Shown here: one piece after another, positions 35,164 through 44,581 of the stretch
Layout: the number at the start of each line of letters is the position of its first letter
How positions within the stretch are numbered: the stretch's first letter is position 1
NCBI RefSeq assembly: GCF_001006325.2
Contig: NZ_LBIA02000001.1
Location: 3,535,501 to 3,599,500, forward strand
Origin: Afipia massiliensis
GTDB lineage: Bacteria > Pseudomonadota > Alphaproteobacteria > Rhizobiales > Xanthobacteraceae
Reading direction: 5' to 3'
DNA: 64,000 nt
Program-made: the position numbers and the translations under genes
The notes under the pieces: model-generated
Seen by the model: the letters and a program-made list of their open reading frames with translations, nothing else
The model's database searches: none
Told to the model about the DNA's origin: nothing

Positions 35164-36429
35164 ATGCGGAGGGTTGTCGTCACGGGTCTGGGCATGGTTT
35201 CGCCGCTCGCGAATGGTGTCGAGCAAACCTGGAAACGCATCCTCAATGGCGACAGTGGCGCCAGCCGTATCGAGAAATTCGAAGTTTCCGATCTGACCTG
35301 CCAGATCGCATGCATGGTTCCGCGCGGCGACGGCACCAACGGCACCTTCAATCCTGACGACTGGATGGAGCCGAAGGAGCAGCGCAAGGTCGACGATTTC
35401 ATCATTTTCGCGATGGCGGCCGCGAGCCAGGCGCTCGACGACGCCAACTGGCATCCGGCCACCGAGGAAGACCGCTGTGCTACCGGCACCATGATCGGTT
35501 CCGGCATCGGCGGCATCGAGGGCATCGGCGAAGCCGCCGTGATCCTGAAGGAGCGCGGGCCGCGCAAGCTGTCGCCGTTCTTCATTCCCGGCCGTCTGAT
35601 CAATCTCGCGTCGGGTTACGTTTCGATCAAGCACGGCCTCAAAGGTCCGAACCATGCGGTTGTCACCGCTTGCTCGACCGGCGCACACGCCATCGGCGAC
35701 GCCAGCCGTCTGATCGCCTTCGGCGATGCCGACGTGATGGTTGCGGGCGGCGCCGAGTCCGCCGTCAACCGTCTCGCCATGGGCGGTTTCTGTGCGCTGC
35801 GCGCGATGGCCACCAAGTACAACGACAATCCGACCATCGCATCGCGGCCCTACGACAAGGATCGCGACGGCTTCGTGATGGGTGAGGGCGCAGGCGTCGT
35901 GGTGCTCGAGGAATACGAGCACGCCAAAAAGCGCGGCGCAAAGATTTACGCCGAGGTCGTGGGCTATGGCCTGTCCGGCGATGCCTATCACATTACCGCT
36001 CCGGCCGAAGACGGCGACGGCGCGTACCGCTGCATGAGCGCTGCGATGAAGCGTGCGGGCGTGACGGCCTCCGACATCGACTACATCAACGCACACGGAA
36101 CCTCGACGCCGCTCGGCGACGAGATCGAGCTTGGCGCAGCGCAACGTCTGCTTGGCAATGCGGCGTCGAAGGTTTCGATGTCATCGACCAAGTCGTCCAC
36201 CGGCCATCTGCTCGGTGCGGCAGGCGCCATCGAAGCGATTTTCTGCGTTCTCGCGATTCGGGATAATGTCGCGCCGCCGACGATCAATCTCGACAATCCC
36301 TCCGTCGAGACGGCGATCGATCTCGTCCCGAACAAGGCAAGGCCACGCGAGATCAACGTGGCCCTGTCGAACTCATTCGGATTCGGCGGCACCAACGCTT
36401 CGCTGGTCGTCCGGCGTCTGGCAAACTAA
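35164..36429 (+). CDS. fabF: 3-oxoacyl-ACP synthase II FabF
   Basis: FabF condenses malonyl-ACP with acyl-ACP during chain elongation. The ATG at 35164 (MRRVVVTGLGMVSPL) gives 421 residues. Active-site Cys170 lies in TACSTGAHAIG; the two histidines are in NAHGTSTPLGD and STGHLLGAAGA; the C-terminal NSFGFGGTNASLV is typical of KAS II. A long hairpin at 36467-36502 follows the gene. Confidence 0.97.
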   Translation: MRRVVVTGLGMVSPLANGVEQTWKRILNGDSGASRIEKFEVSDLTCQIACMVPRGDGTNGTFNPDDWMEPKEQRKVDDFIIFAMAAASQALDDANWHPATEEDRCATGTMIGSGIGGIEGIGEAAVILKERGPRKLSPFFIPGRLINLASGYVSIKHGLKGPNHAVVTACSTGAHAIGDASRLIAFGDADVMVAGGAESAVNRLAMGGFCALRAMATKYNDNPTIASRPYDKDRDGFVMGEGAGVVVLEEYEHAKKRGAKIYAEVVGYGLSGDAYHITAPAEDGDGAYRCMSAAMKRAGVTASDIDYINAHGTSTPLGDEIELGAAQRLLGNAASKVSMSSTKSSTGHLLGAAGAIEAIFCVLAIRDNVAPPTINLDNPSVETAIDLVPNKARPREINVALSNSFGFGGTNASLVVRRLAN

Positions 36430-36466
36430 GCGTCTCGAGCTAAAGAGAAGACTTAAAGGCTGTAGA

Positions 36467-36502
36467 AATGAGGCAAAACTGTCTTCACGGTTTTGCCTCA
36501 TT
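36467..36502. terminator. Long hairpin between fabF and mltG
   Basis: AATGAGGCAAAAC and GTTTTGCCTCATT form a perfect 13-bp stem around a 10-base loop, 37 bases after the fabF stop. There is no clear U-run after it, so it could be a terminator, an RNA-stability element or a regulatory hairpin ahead of mltG. Confidence 0.55.
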
Positions 36503-36584
36503 CGGACATAATTTCTCTCACGACTGCGCGTATAATTACTGAATCAATAATATTTAAACCGCCGGCAGAATTCAGGTTGCTTCG

Positions 36585-37925
36585 ATGAGCCAGAGACCTC
36601 CCATTGCGCCCCGCAGTCCGCGCGCGGCGCTCGAGCCCGAACAGGTGCCGCAGCCGCCAAAGCATTCGCAGCGCGCACGAAGCACGCTCGTTGTGGTCGG
36701 GAACGCGATCTTTACGTTCCTGATTGTCGCGATGTTGCTGGCTGGCGGCGTCTTCTTCTACGGCAAGAAGACGATCGAGGCCAAAGGTCCGCTTGCCGAA
36801 GACAAGGTCGTCAACATTCCCCCGCGCGCGGGTATGACCGATATCGGCGACATCCTTCAGCGCAACGGCGTGATCACGGCTGACCGCTGGACATTCATCG
36901 GCAGCGTCCTGGCGCTCAATGCGCGGTCGGGTCTGAAGTCCGGCGAATATCTGTTCCAGAAGAACGCCAGCCTGCGCGACGTCATCGGCACCATCGTCGA
37001 AGGCAAGGTGGTGCAGCATTCCATCACCATTCCGGAAGGCCTGACGTCTGAGCAGATCGTCGCCCGGCTTCAGGAGAATGATATTTTCGCGGGCTCGCTG
37101 AAAGAGCAGCCGCGTGAAGGCACGCTGCTGCCCGACACCTACAACTTCCCGCGTGGCACGCCGCGCGATCAGGTGATCCACCGTATGCAGCAGGCGCAGA
37201 AGAAGGTGCTTGCCGAAGTCTGGGCTCGCCGCAATCCCGACATTCCTGTCCGCTCGCCCGAGCAACTCGTCACGCTGGCGTCCATCGTCGAAAAGGAAAC
37301 CGGCCGGGCCGACGAGCGCAGCCGCGTCGCCGCCGTTTTCACGAATCGTTTGCGCCAGCGCATCAAGCTGCAGTCCGATCCGACCATCATTTACGGCCTG
37401 GTCGGTGGCAAGGGCACGCTCGGCCGGCCGATCAAGCGCAGCGAGATCACGCAACCGTCGCCGTACAACACCTATGTGATCGACGCACTTCCGCCGGGAC
37501 CGATCGCCAATCCCGGCCGGGCCTCGCTCGAAGCCACCGCCAATCCGGCGCGGACCCGCGATCTGTTCTTCGTCGCCGACGGCACCGGCGGCCATTCGTT
37601 CACTGAAACCTACGACCAGCACCAGAAGGGCGTTGCGAAGCTGCGTGCGATGGAACGCCAGCAGCAGAACGACACCGTGGATGCCGACGATCAGCCTCCG
37701 GTCGCGGCTGTCCCAGCGCCTGCAACAGGCGCGCCTGCGGCTCCCGCCAAGCCGAGCGCGCCCCCAAAGGCCGCTCCGAAGGCCGCAGCCCCGAAGGCCT
37801 CGGCACCTGCCAGCATCATCGCCAACGAGCCGGTGGCGGACGCAGCCTCGCGCAAACGCACCGCAAAGCGCGCCCCGGCTGCGGCACCCGCCGAGCCGGA
37901 GCCCGAAGAAGAGAAGACGCAGTAA
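36585..37925 (+). CDS. mltG: Endolytic murein transglycosylase MltG
   Basis: MltG cleaves nascent glycan strands and sets their length. The 446-residue protein has a Pro-rich cytosolic N-terminus, one membrane helix (about residues 36-58), a LysM-like part and the YceG domain with PEGLTSEQIV, EGTLLPDTYNFP, catalytic Glu in ASIVEKETG and SRVAAVFTNRL, LQSDPTIIYGL and the YNTYVIDALPPGPIANPG signature. The last 100 residues are a disordered Ala/Pro/Lys tail, longer than in E. coli. The order fabF-mltG-yicC-gmk is conserved in alphaproteobacteria. Confidence 0.96.
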   Translation: MSQRPPIAPRSPRAALEPEQVPQPPKHSQRARSTLVVVGNAIFTFLIVAMLLAGGVFFYGKKTIEAKGPLAEDKVVNIPPRAGMTDIGDILQRNGVITADRWTFIGSVLALNARSGLKSGEYLFQKNASLRDVIGTIVEGKVVQHSITIPEGLTSEQIVARLQENDIFAGSLKEQPREGTLLPDTYNFPRGTPRDQVIHRMQQAQKKVLAEVWARRNPDIPVRSPEQLVTLASIVEKETGRADERSRVAAVFTNRLRQRIKLQSDPTIIYGLVGGKGTLGRPIKRSEITQPSPYNTYVIDALPPGPIANPGRASLEATANPARTRDLFFVADGTGGHSFTETYDQHQKGVAKLRAMERQQQNDTVDADDQPPVAAVPAPATGAPAAPAKPSAPPKAAPKAAAPKASAPASIIANEPVADAASRKRTAKRAPAAAPAEPEPEEEKTQ

Positions 37926-38043
37926 CGCTGCCCTCTCTTGCGTGCCTTGCCGATTTCAGGGACAAGCTCAGTCCTGACGTGAGCCGGTTGACCGGCTCGC
38001 AATCTGCATTGTTCTGAACACCAGAGACGGAGACACTTTCGCG

Positions 38044-38931
38044 ATGGCGCTGTCGAGCATGACCGGCTTTGCGCGAAGCCACGGCACCAGCGGACCCTAT
38101 GCGTTCGAATGGGAATTGAAATCGGTCAACGCCAAGGGCTTTGATTTCCGGCTGCGGGTGCCCGCAGGGTGGGATGATGTCGAGACCGCAGCCCGCAAGC
38201 GCGCCACCGAATTGCTGTCGCGCGGCACCGTCTACGCCAACCTCACAGTGAAACGCACCGGTGCGGCTTCGGTCGTGCGCATCAACGAGGACGTTCTGTC
38301 CTCGATTCTGAAAGTCGCGGGCGAGATTTCCGCGCGCACCGATGCCGTTGCGCCGAGCGTCGACGGATTGCTCGGGATCAAGGGCGTCATCGAAGTCGTC
38401 GAGCCGGAGAGCGACGAGGCCGAAATGCAGGCCGCACGCGCCGCCGTCTCAGCGTCGTTCGAGCAGGCGCTGCAAAGCCTGATCGACATGCGCAAGCGCG
38501 AAGGCATATCCCTCGGCCAGATTCTGACCCAGCGCATGGATGAGATCGAACGTCTTGCGCAAAAGGCGGAAGCTGCCCCCGGTCGGAAGCCCGAGGCGAT
38601 TCGGGCGCGGCTCGCCGAGCAAATCACGGTACTGCTGGAAACGTCGGATCGCTTCGACGCCGACCGGCTCAGCCAGGAAGCGCTGATGATCGCGGCGAAG
38701 GCCGACATCCGCGAAGAACTCGACCGCATCGCCTCGCATATCGCGCAGACCCGCGAACTGCTCGGCAAGGGCGGGGCGGTGGGGCGGCGGCTGGATTTCC
38801 TGGCGCAGGAATTCAACCGCGAGGTCAACACCACCTGCTCGAAGTCGAACGACATCGAACTGACCAACACCGGGCTTGAGATGAAGAGCGTTGTCGAGCA
38901 GTTTCGCGAGCAGGTCCAGAATCTGGAGTAA
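38044..38931 (+). CDS. YicC-family endoribonuclease
   Basis: The 295-residue product begins with SMTGFARSHG and contains ELKSVNAKGFDFRLRVPAG, both YicC N-terminal hallmarks, and ends with the DUF1732 region FLAQEFNREVNTTCSKSND and TNTGLEMKSVVEQFREQVQN. E. coli YicC is an RNase that acts on small RNAs such as RyhB. It is 7 bases upstream of gmk, a widespread pairing. Confidence 0.95.
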   Translation: MALSSMTGFARSHGTSGPYAFEWELKSVNAKGFDFRLRVPAGWDDVETAARKRATELLSRGTVYANLTVKRTGAASVVRINEDVLSSILKVAGEISARTDAVAPSVDGLLGIKGVIEVVEPESDEAEMQAARAAVSASFEQALQSLIDMRKREGISLGQILTQRMDEIERLAQKAEAAPGRKPEAIRARLAEQITVLLETSDRFDADRLSQEALMIAAKADIREELDRIASHIAQTRELLGKGGAVGRRLDFLAQEFNREVNTTCSKSNDIELTNTGLEMKSVVEQFREQVQNLE

Positions 38932-38937
38932 GCGGAC

Positions 38938-39594
38938 ATGGCGGCGGGGGGCACCTTGAGAGACGGTGAGCGGCGCGGGCTGATGTTCGTGCTGTCGTCG
39001 CCATCGGGCGCAGGCAAATCCACCCTGGCGCGTATGTTGATCGACAAGATCCACGATCTGCGGATGTCGGTGTCGGTGACAACGCGCGCGAAGCGTCCCG
39101 GCGAAGTTGACGGCGAGCATTATTACTTCATCGACAAGCCGAAGTTCGACGCCATGGTGAAGGGCAACGAACTGCTCGAACATGCGCCGGTGTTTGACAA
39201 TTTCTACGGCACCCCGCGCAAGCCGGTGGAGGATGCGCTGACCTCAGGTCAGGATGTGCTGTTCGATATCGACTGGCAGGGCACGCAGCAATTGCGCGAG
39301 AAGGCCCGCGCCGATGTCGTCAGCGTTTTCATCCTGCCGCCGTCGGCAGCGGATCTTGAGAAGCGGCTGCATACCCGCGCGCAGGATACGGATGAAGTTA
39401 TCCGCGGCCGTATGAGCCGCGCCAGCCACGAACTCAGCCACTGGGCGGAATACGACTACGTCGTCACCAACAGCGATCTCGACGAGGCGTATTCGCAGGT
39501 CGTGACCATCCTCAAGGCCGAGCGGCTCAAGCGCGAACGCCAGACCGGCCTGTCGGCCTTCGTCCGCGAATTGCAAAAGCAATTGGAGAAGTAA
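38938..39594 (+). CDS. gmk: Guanylate kinase
   Basis: Gmk phosphorylates GMP to GDP with ATP. The 218-residue product has the P-loop SSPSGAGKSTLARML, the GMP-binding VTTRAKRPGEVDGEHYYF segment, and DIDWQGTQQLRE. The start at 38938 gives a short N-terminal extension. It is the last gene of the fab-mltG-yicC group and ends in the hairpin at 39593. Confidence 0.97.
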   Translation: MAAGGTLRDGERRGLMFVLSSPSGAGKSTLARMLIDKIHDLRMSVSVTTRAKRPGEVDGEHYYFIDKPKFDAMVKGNELLEHAPVFDNFYGTPRKPVEDALTSGQDVLFDIDWQGTQQLREKARADVVSVFILPPSAADLEKRLHTRAQDTDEVIRGRMSRASHELSHWAEYDYVVTNSDLDEAYSQVVTILKAERLKRERQTGLSAFVRELQKQLEK

Positions 39595-39617
39595 GCGGCG
39601 GGTTGCGCCCGCCGCTT
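39593..39617. terminator. Hairpin between convergent gmk and exported-protein genes
   Basis: AAGCGGCGGG-TTGCG-CCCGCCGCTT is a perfect 10-bp stem that overlaps the gmk stop codon. It probably stabilises the 3' ends of both convergent transcripts. Confidence 0.6.
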
Positions 39618-39631
39618 ATGAAGCAGGCAGC

Positions 39632-40696
39632 TTAAGCTGCCGAACGCTTCGAGGCGCGCGACAGCAATTGCTCGATCTCATCGGCAGTATCGTCCAGCAT
39701 GCGCGGCTCTTCCAGCACGCGTGGCTGGGGCAGGGCGTGCGCGTGGTTGAGCGGTATCACGAGCGGTGGATTGTCCTGCAGAATTGCCTCGTTGGACACG
39801 TTCAAGTCCCAGATCGGACGGCGCTGACCGTAGGTGCGGTCGTCTTCACGCGGCTTCGGCCGGAAGTATTTGAACAGCAACGGGCCGAGGATCGCGGCGA
39901 GCGCCAGCACGCCGACGAGAATGCTCAACAGGATTCTGACAGACATGCCCTCGGTTTCCGCAGCGGCCGTGGACTGCTGTGGTTGCGGTGACGCTGCGCC
40001 TGTCGTCATCGCAGGCGCGGGCGACGGGGCCGGCGTTGCAGCGGCGGTGGCGAGACGCTCCGCCGTGAGAGCCGGAGTTGCTTGCGCAGGTTGCGGCATA
40101 GCGGCGGGCCGGTCGCTGGCAGTAGCGGCTGCGGCTGGTTCGGGCCAGCGCGTCGCGACGTTCCAGCCTTGCTTGTTTGCGCCCGGAGCAGGAGCAGGCT
40201 GCATCGCAGCCGCTTGGTTATCGTTGCGGACATCGGCGTTGGCGGAAGGGCCCGGCATCGGCGGCCAGGTTGTTTCCGCAAGCGACGGATCTTCATCCGG
40301 CGTTCCAGCGGTCAGTTCCGCCCGCGCGTTCGCGATGGATTTCTGCATGGGTTTTTTCGCGGCTTCCTGTTTCGGTGAAGGCGCGATCTTTGTCGGAGGA
40401 GGTGTATCCTGTTCGGCGGTGCCTGATGACGCCGGCGCAGTCGCCGCTGTCTTTTTTGTTTTCGCGCCTGCGTCTCCGAGATACCAGCACTTGCGCTTGG
40501 TGCCCTTCTCGACTCGGTAATACCAGTGCCCGCCGGCTGGCGTCGTGGCCTTTGGACCGGGAAGGCACTCGTCGGCGGCATTGGCGGTGCTTCCCGCTGC
40601 CGCGCTGGCGGGATTTCCCGATGCCGATGTGATGCCGAAAGTTGAAACGCAGCCGGTGATGGCGGCAAAAGCAATTGCGGCGGTGCGGTTTGACAT
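39632..40696 (-). CDS. Exported hypothetical protein with C-terminal membrane helix
   Basis: The ATG at 40696 follows GGGGGACAGA and gives 354 residues. A signal-like N-terminus is followed by ECLPGPKATTPAGGHWYYR and KGTKRKCWYLGD, a paired-Cys motif found in many Bradyrhizobium-type hypothetical proteins. A long Ala/Pro-rich disordered region comes next, then one membrane helix (ILLSILVGVLALAAILGPLLF) and a basic cytosolic tail. It could be a periplasmic-facing anchored protein. Function unknown. Confidence 0.82.
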   Translation of the reverse strand: MSNRTAAIAFAAITGCVSTFGITSASGNPASAAAGSTANAADECLPGPKATTPAGGHWYYRVEKGTKRKCWYLGDAGAKTKKTAATAPASSGTAEQDTPPPTKIAPSPKQEAAKKPMQKSIANARAELTAGTPDEDPSLAETTWPPMPGPSANADVRNDNQAAAMQPAPAPGANKQGWNVATRWPEPAAAATASDRPAAMPQPAQATPALTAERLATAAATPAPSPAPAMTTGAASPQPQQSTAAAETEGMSVRILLSILVGVLALAAILGPLLFKYFRPKPREDDRTYGQRRPIWDLNVSNEAILQDNPPLVIPLNHAHALPQPRVLEEPRMLDDTADEIEQLLSRASKRSAA

Positions 40697-40908
40697 TCTG
40701 TCCCCCTTACGCAACACGAACTCATTCTCGCGTTAGCTTCTCGGTGACAAGTTGGGTCGGAATAGGCCGCAAATCCGGACAGGCTAAGGCTTAATTCGGG
40801 CGGGCGCGCAGGCGGCCATTTGCTCAATTCTGGCTGGCATTCGGGAACCTGCATGGCGTAACGAGAGCATGCGCTGCGCGTCGCGCTGAACATTTGAGGA
40901 CTCGATCG

Positions 40909-41583
40909 TTGATCCCCTGGACCCTGCTGGATACCGCGCAAATTCCCGGCGGCGGCGAACTTCGCCTGATGCGCCGCGGAACTGAATTCTCCATCAAGCT
41001 CGGCCAGAACGAACTGATGAACAGCCGCCTCAGCGGTTCGGAGCAGGCGCTGGCCACGCTCGCGTGCAGACGCATCCAGACACGCGAACGGCCACGCATG
41101 CTGATCGGTGGCCTCGGCATGGGATTTACGCTGCGTGCGGCGCTCGCTGTGCTCGGCCCCAAAGCCGAGATCGTTGTCGCCGAACTGGTGCCGTCCGTCG
41201 TGGCGTGGGCGCGCGGCGAGATGGCGGAGATGTTCGGCGAAAGTCTGACGGATCCGCGCGTCACGATCCGCGAAGAGGATGTCAGCCAGATCATCCGGTC
41301 TGCACGTGCGGCTTACGACACCATCCTGCTCGACGTCGATAACGGCCCCGAGGGCCTGACTCGCGAGTCCAACGATGCGCTGTATGATCTGAAAGGGCTG
41401 ACTGCGGCGCGTGTGGCGCTGCGACCCGGCGGCGTTCTGGCCGTGTGGTCGTCAGGACCAGATCCGCGTTTCACCCAGCGGCTCCGCAAGGCCGGCTTCG
41501 ATGTGAATGAAGTCCCGGTTCGAGCCAACGGACCACGTGGCGGCGCGCGCCACGTGATCTGGACTGCGGTTCGGCCCGATTAG
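40909..41583 (+). CDS. Spermidine-synthase-like methyltransferase-fold protein
   Basis: The TTG at 40909 has TTGAGGA upstream at good spacing and is preferred to the TTG at 40894; it gives 224 residues. The fold has RMLIGGLGMGFTLRAAL (motif I), EIVVAELVPSVVAWARG with the acidic residue, and YDTILLDVDNGPEGL. This matches the SpeE-like subgroup of Rossmann methyltransferases, but the polyamine-site residues are not evident, so a true aminopropyltransferase role is doubtful. Confidence 0.8.
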   Translation: MIPWTLLDTAQIPGGGELRLMRRGTEFSIKLGQNELMNSRLSGSEQALATLACRRIQTRERPRMLIGGLGMGFTLRAALAVLGPKAEIVVAELVPSVVAWARGEMAEMFGESLTDPRVTIREEDVSQIIRSARAAYDTILLDVDNGPEGLTRESNDALYDLKGLTAARVALRPGGVLAVWSSGPDPRFTQRLRKAGFDVNEVPVRANGPRGGARHVIWTAVRPD

Positions 41584-41597
41584 TCCGATGCTGGACG

Positions 41598-42656
41598 TCA
41601 GTTTTTCAGCATGATGCGGCCGACGACCTTGCCGGCACGCAACTGGTCGATCCACTTCTGTGCATCGGCCATCGGCTCTTCCTGCATTGGGGTCGGCTTG
41701 AGTTTGCCAGCGCGGGCCAGCGCCATCAACTCATGACCTTCCGCGAGCGTGCCGACCATGAAACCTTCGATGGTCATGCGCTTGTAGATCCATTGCACCA
41801 TCGGCACGCTGAAGTTGCCGCCCATCAGGCCCGACACGACGATCTTGCCGCCGCGCGCTAGCACCGCCATCGCGAATGCCATGGACTTCTCGTTGCCCGC
41901 GAAATCGACCACTTCGTCGAAGCCACCATCGGTTTCCTTCAGGATGCGCTTGACGATGTCGGCTTCGGACGGATCGTAGGCCACCGATGCGCCGTTCTTG
42001 AGCGCGGTCTCGCGTGCAGCGGGGCTAAGGTCGGCCACCGAGATTGGCTGCTTGAACATCGCACCGGCAAACGAAAGACCCATCATGCCGACGCCGCCGA
42101 GACCGATTAGCAGGATGTTGCGCTGGCGCGGACGATCGACAAGGCGCTTGAGCGCGCCATAGGCCGTGACGCCCGAGCACATCAGGGTCGCCGCGACGTT
42201 GACCGGCAGCGGATCGTACTCGAGCAGATATTTCGCATCCGGCACCAGAACGTGGGTGGCAAAGCCGCCGTCGATCGAGACGCCGAGGAAGCGCTGCTTG
42301 GCGCACAGGTTCTCGTCGCCGTTCTGGCAGTCGCGGCACTGGCCGCAGCCGATCCACGGGAAAACGGCGCGCTTCGCGCCGATCAGCGCCTTGTCCACGT
42401 CGGGACCGACTTCATCGACAACGCCGGCGATTTCATGCCCGAGCGTGAACGGGAGAACCATGCCGCGCGTGGTGTCGAGTTTCTTGCCGCCGCCCAGATC
42501 CGCATAGCCGTCCTGGATGTGCAGGTCCGAATGGCACAGGCCGCAGCGCTCGATGCGCACCAGAACTTCCCGGCCTTGAGGCTTCGGGCTCTCCACGATG
42601 GTTTCGCAGAGCGGAGCATCGAACTTCACGAGGGACTGGCGGCGCATCTGAGCCAT
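41598..42656 (-). CDS. Zinc-dependent alcohol dehydrogenase
   Basis: A medium-chain dehydrogenase of 352 residues. Catalytic zinc ligands lie in GLCHSDLHIQDG and GHEIAG; structural zinc cysteines are in CGQCRDCQNGDENLC; the Rossmann motif is GLGGVGMMGL. An Asp after the second strand (VADLS) suggests NAD. Substrate unknown, though the family includes enzymes active on primary alcohols and aromatic aldehydes. It is 13 bases upstream of rsmA's end, transcribed in the same direction. Confidence 0.94.
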   Translation of the reverse strand: MAQMRRQSLVKFDAPLCETIVESPKPQGREVLVRIERCGLCHSDLHIQDGYADLGGGKKLDTTRGMVLPFTLGHEIAGVVDEVGPDVDKALIGAKRAVFPWIGCGQCRDCQNGDENLCAKQRFLGVSIDGGFATHVLVPDAKYLLEYDPLPVNVAATLMCSGVTAYGALKRLVDRPRQRNILLIGLGGVGMMGLSFAGAMFKQPISVADLSPAARETALKNGASVAYDPSEADIVKRILKETDGGFDEVVDFAGNEKSMAFAMAVLARGGKIVVSGLMGGNFSVPMVQWIYKRMTIEGFMVGTLAEGHELMALARAGKLKPTPMQEEPMADAQKWIDQLRAGKVVGRIMLKN

Positions 42657-42669
42657 TGGGCTTTCTCCG

Positions 42670-43536
42670 TTACGGTGTCTTTGATTTTGCGGCTGTTATA
42701 TCGGTCAATTCCCGCGCCATGGCAACAAAGCCGGACACCGGAATAGTCTCGGCCCGGCGGGTCGGTTCGACGCCTGCCGCGGCGGCAAGGGCGGCCGGAT
42801 CGACGCCGAGCGATTTGAGGCTCTGCCGCAGCATCTTTCTGCGCTGGCCGAATGCCGCCGCGGCGACCCGCTCCAGCGCACGCCGGTCGCAGGGCTCGGG
42901 CGCGGCGCGCGGGATCAGCCGCACCACGGACGACGTGACCTTGGGCGGCGGCACGAAGGCGCCGGGTGCGATGTCGAACAGGATCTTGGTTTCGGCGCGC
43001 CAGTTCGCCAGCACGCCGAGCCGGCCATAGGCATCGTCATTCTCGCGGGCGACGATGCGCTCGGCGACTTCGCGCTGAAACATCAGCACCATCATGTCGT
43101 ACCACGGCGGCCACGGCTCGGCGCACAGCCAGTCGATCAGAAGCACGGTCGCGATATTGTAGGGTAGGTTGGCGACGATCTTGGCGCGCTCCCCGTTGAG
43201 GTGCGGTCGCGGATCGAATGTCATCGCATCGGCGTTCACGATGGTGAGGCGGCCGGGGTAGCGCTGCGCGATTTCTTCAAGGGCCGGGATCGCGCGCTCG
43301 TCGCGTTCCACAGCGATCACGCGCTTGACGCCCTGTGCCAGCAACGCGCGGGTCAGTCCTCCGGGGCCGGGGCCGATTTCGACAATGGTGGCGTCTTCCA
43401 GCGGTGCAGCTGCACGCGCGATGCGTGATGTCAGGTTGAGATCGAGCAGGAAATTCTGGCCAAGCGATTTGCGCGCGGAGAGTTCAAAGCGGCGGATCAC
43501 GTCGCTGAGCGGCGGCAGGTCGTCGATGGCGGTCAT
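42670..43536 (-). CDS. rsmA: 16S rRNA dimethyladenosine transferase RsmA (KsgA)
   Basis: RsmA dimethylates two adjacent adenines near the 3' end of 16S rRNA. The 288-residue product has [17 protein letters not shown], motif [16 protein letters not shown], acidic [12 protein letters not shown], and the catalytic [10 protein letters not shown]. Its start overlaps the pdxA stop by 4 bases. It is the last gene of the lptG-lptD-surA-pdxA-rsmA cluster. Confidence 0.98.
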   Translation of the reverse strand: MTAIDDLPPLSDVIRRFELSARKSLGQNFLLDLNLTSRIARAAAPLEDATIVEIGPGPGGLTRALLAQGVKRVIAVERDERAIPALEEIAQRYPGRLTIVNADAMTFDPRPHLNGERAKIVANLPYNIATVLLIDWLCAEPWPPWYDMMVLMFQREVAERIVARENDDAYGRLGVLANWRAETKILFDIAPGAFVPPPKVTSSVVRLIPRAAPEPCDRRALERVAAAAFGQRRKMLRQSLKSLGVDPAALAAAAGVEPTRRAETIPVSGFVAMARELTDITAAKSKTP

Positions 43537-44540
43537 GTGTTTGATGCCGCCGCCATTTGTGCGGCAAGGCGAAGCGCCGCGATCAGGCTGGATGGATTGG
43601 CGCGGCCGGTGCCTGCGATATCAAATGCGGTGCCGTGATCCGGCGAGGTGCGGATGAACGGCAAGCCCAGCGTAACGTTGACGCCATCGTCGAATGCGAT
43701 GGTCTTGATCGGGATCAATGCCTGATCGTGGTACATGCAGATCGCGCAATCGTAGGTTTTTCGCGCGGCTTCGTGAAACATCGTGTCGGCGGGAAGCGGG
43801 CCGCGCACGTCGATGCCGTCCTGCTGGAGTATGGCAACGGCCGGTGCGATGATCGATTGATCCTCGGTGCCGAGGGTGCCGTCCTCGCCGGCATGCGGGT
43901 TGAGCCCGGATATCGCAAGGCGCGGGCGGGCAATGCCAAGCCGCGCTTTCAGGTCCGCCGCGACGATGCGTCCGGTCCGGGCAATCAGATCGCTGGTGAG
44001 CTGCGCGATGGCGTCGCGCAGCGGCAGATGGATCGTCACCGGAACGACGGCAAGCTCAGGCGACCACAGCATCATCACCGGATGCGGCACCGTGCCGTTC
44101 ACGGCTGCGGAAAGCTGCGCGAGAAATTCGGTATGGCCCGGATGGGAAAAGCCCGCGCGATAGAGCACGCTCTTGGCGATCGGATTGGTGACCACCGCGC
44201 TGGCGCGTCCGGAAATCACATCCGCGACGGCGTGGCGGATCGATGCGATGGCCGCCGGTGCGCTGCTGTCGTCGGGATTGCCGGGTTTCGCTGTGGCCGC
44301 GATTCCTGTTTTGACGATCGGAAGCGCGTCGGCGAAGAGTTCCGCGGCATCCTCGGCGCTCGCATCGGCGAGTGCGATAGTTGCGCCCAGCACGCGGGCG
44401 CGCTCCGTGATGAACGCGCTGTCGCCAATCAGGTAGAATGCGGGAAGGTCGAGTTCGCGGCGGTTCAGCCATGCCGCGATCGCGATGTCAGGGCCAATGC
44501 CTGCGGGCTCGCCGAGCGTCAGCGCCAGCGCTTTGCTCAT
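43533..44540 (-). CDS. pdxA: 4-hydroxythreonine-4-phosphate dehydrogenase PdxA
   Basis: PdxA oxidises 4-phosphohydroxy-L-threonine in pyridoxal phosphate synthesis. The ATG at 44540 ([19 protein letters not shown]) gives 335 residues with metal-binding His in [24 protein letters not shown], and [16 protein letters not shown]. It lies 41 bases after surA. Confidence 0.97.
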   Translation of the reverse strand: MSKALALTLGEPAGIGPDIAIAAWLNRRELDLPAFYLIGDSAFITERARVLGATIALADASAEDAAELFADALPIVKTGIAATAKPGNPDDSSAPAAIASIRHAVADVISGRASAVVTNPIAKSVLYRAGFSHPGHTEFLAQLSAAVNGTVPHPVMMLWSPELAVVPVTIHLPLRDAIAQLTSDLIARTGRIVAADLKARLGIARPRLAISGLNPHAGEDGTLGTEDQSIIAPAVAILQQDGIDVRGPLPADTMFHEAARKTYDCAICMYHDQALIPIKTIAFDDGVNVTLGLPFIRTSPDHGTAFDIAGTGRANPSSLIAALRLAAQMAAASNT

Positions 44541-44581
44541 GGCGGCTCTGATCATGGCAGCGCTGTCGCGGTTGAGCTCAT

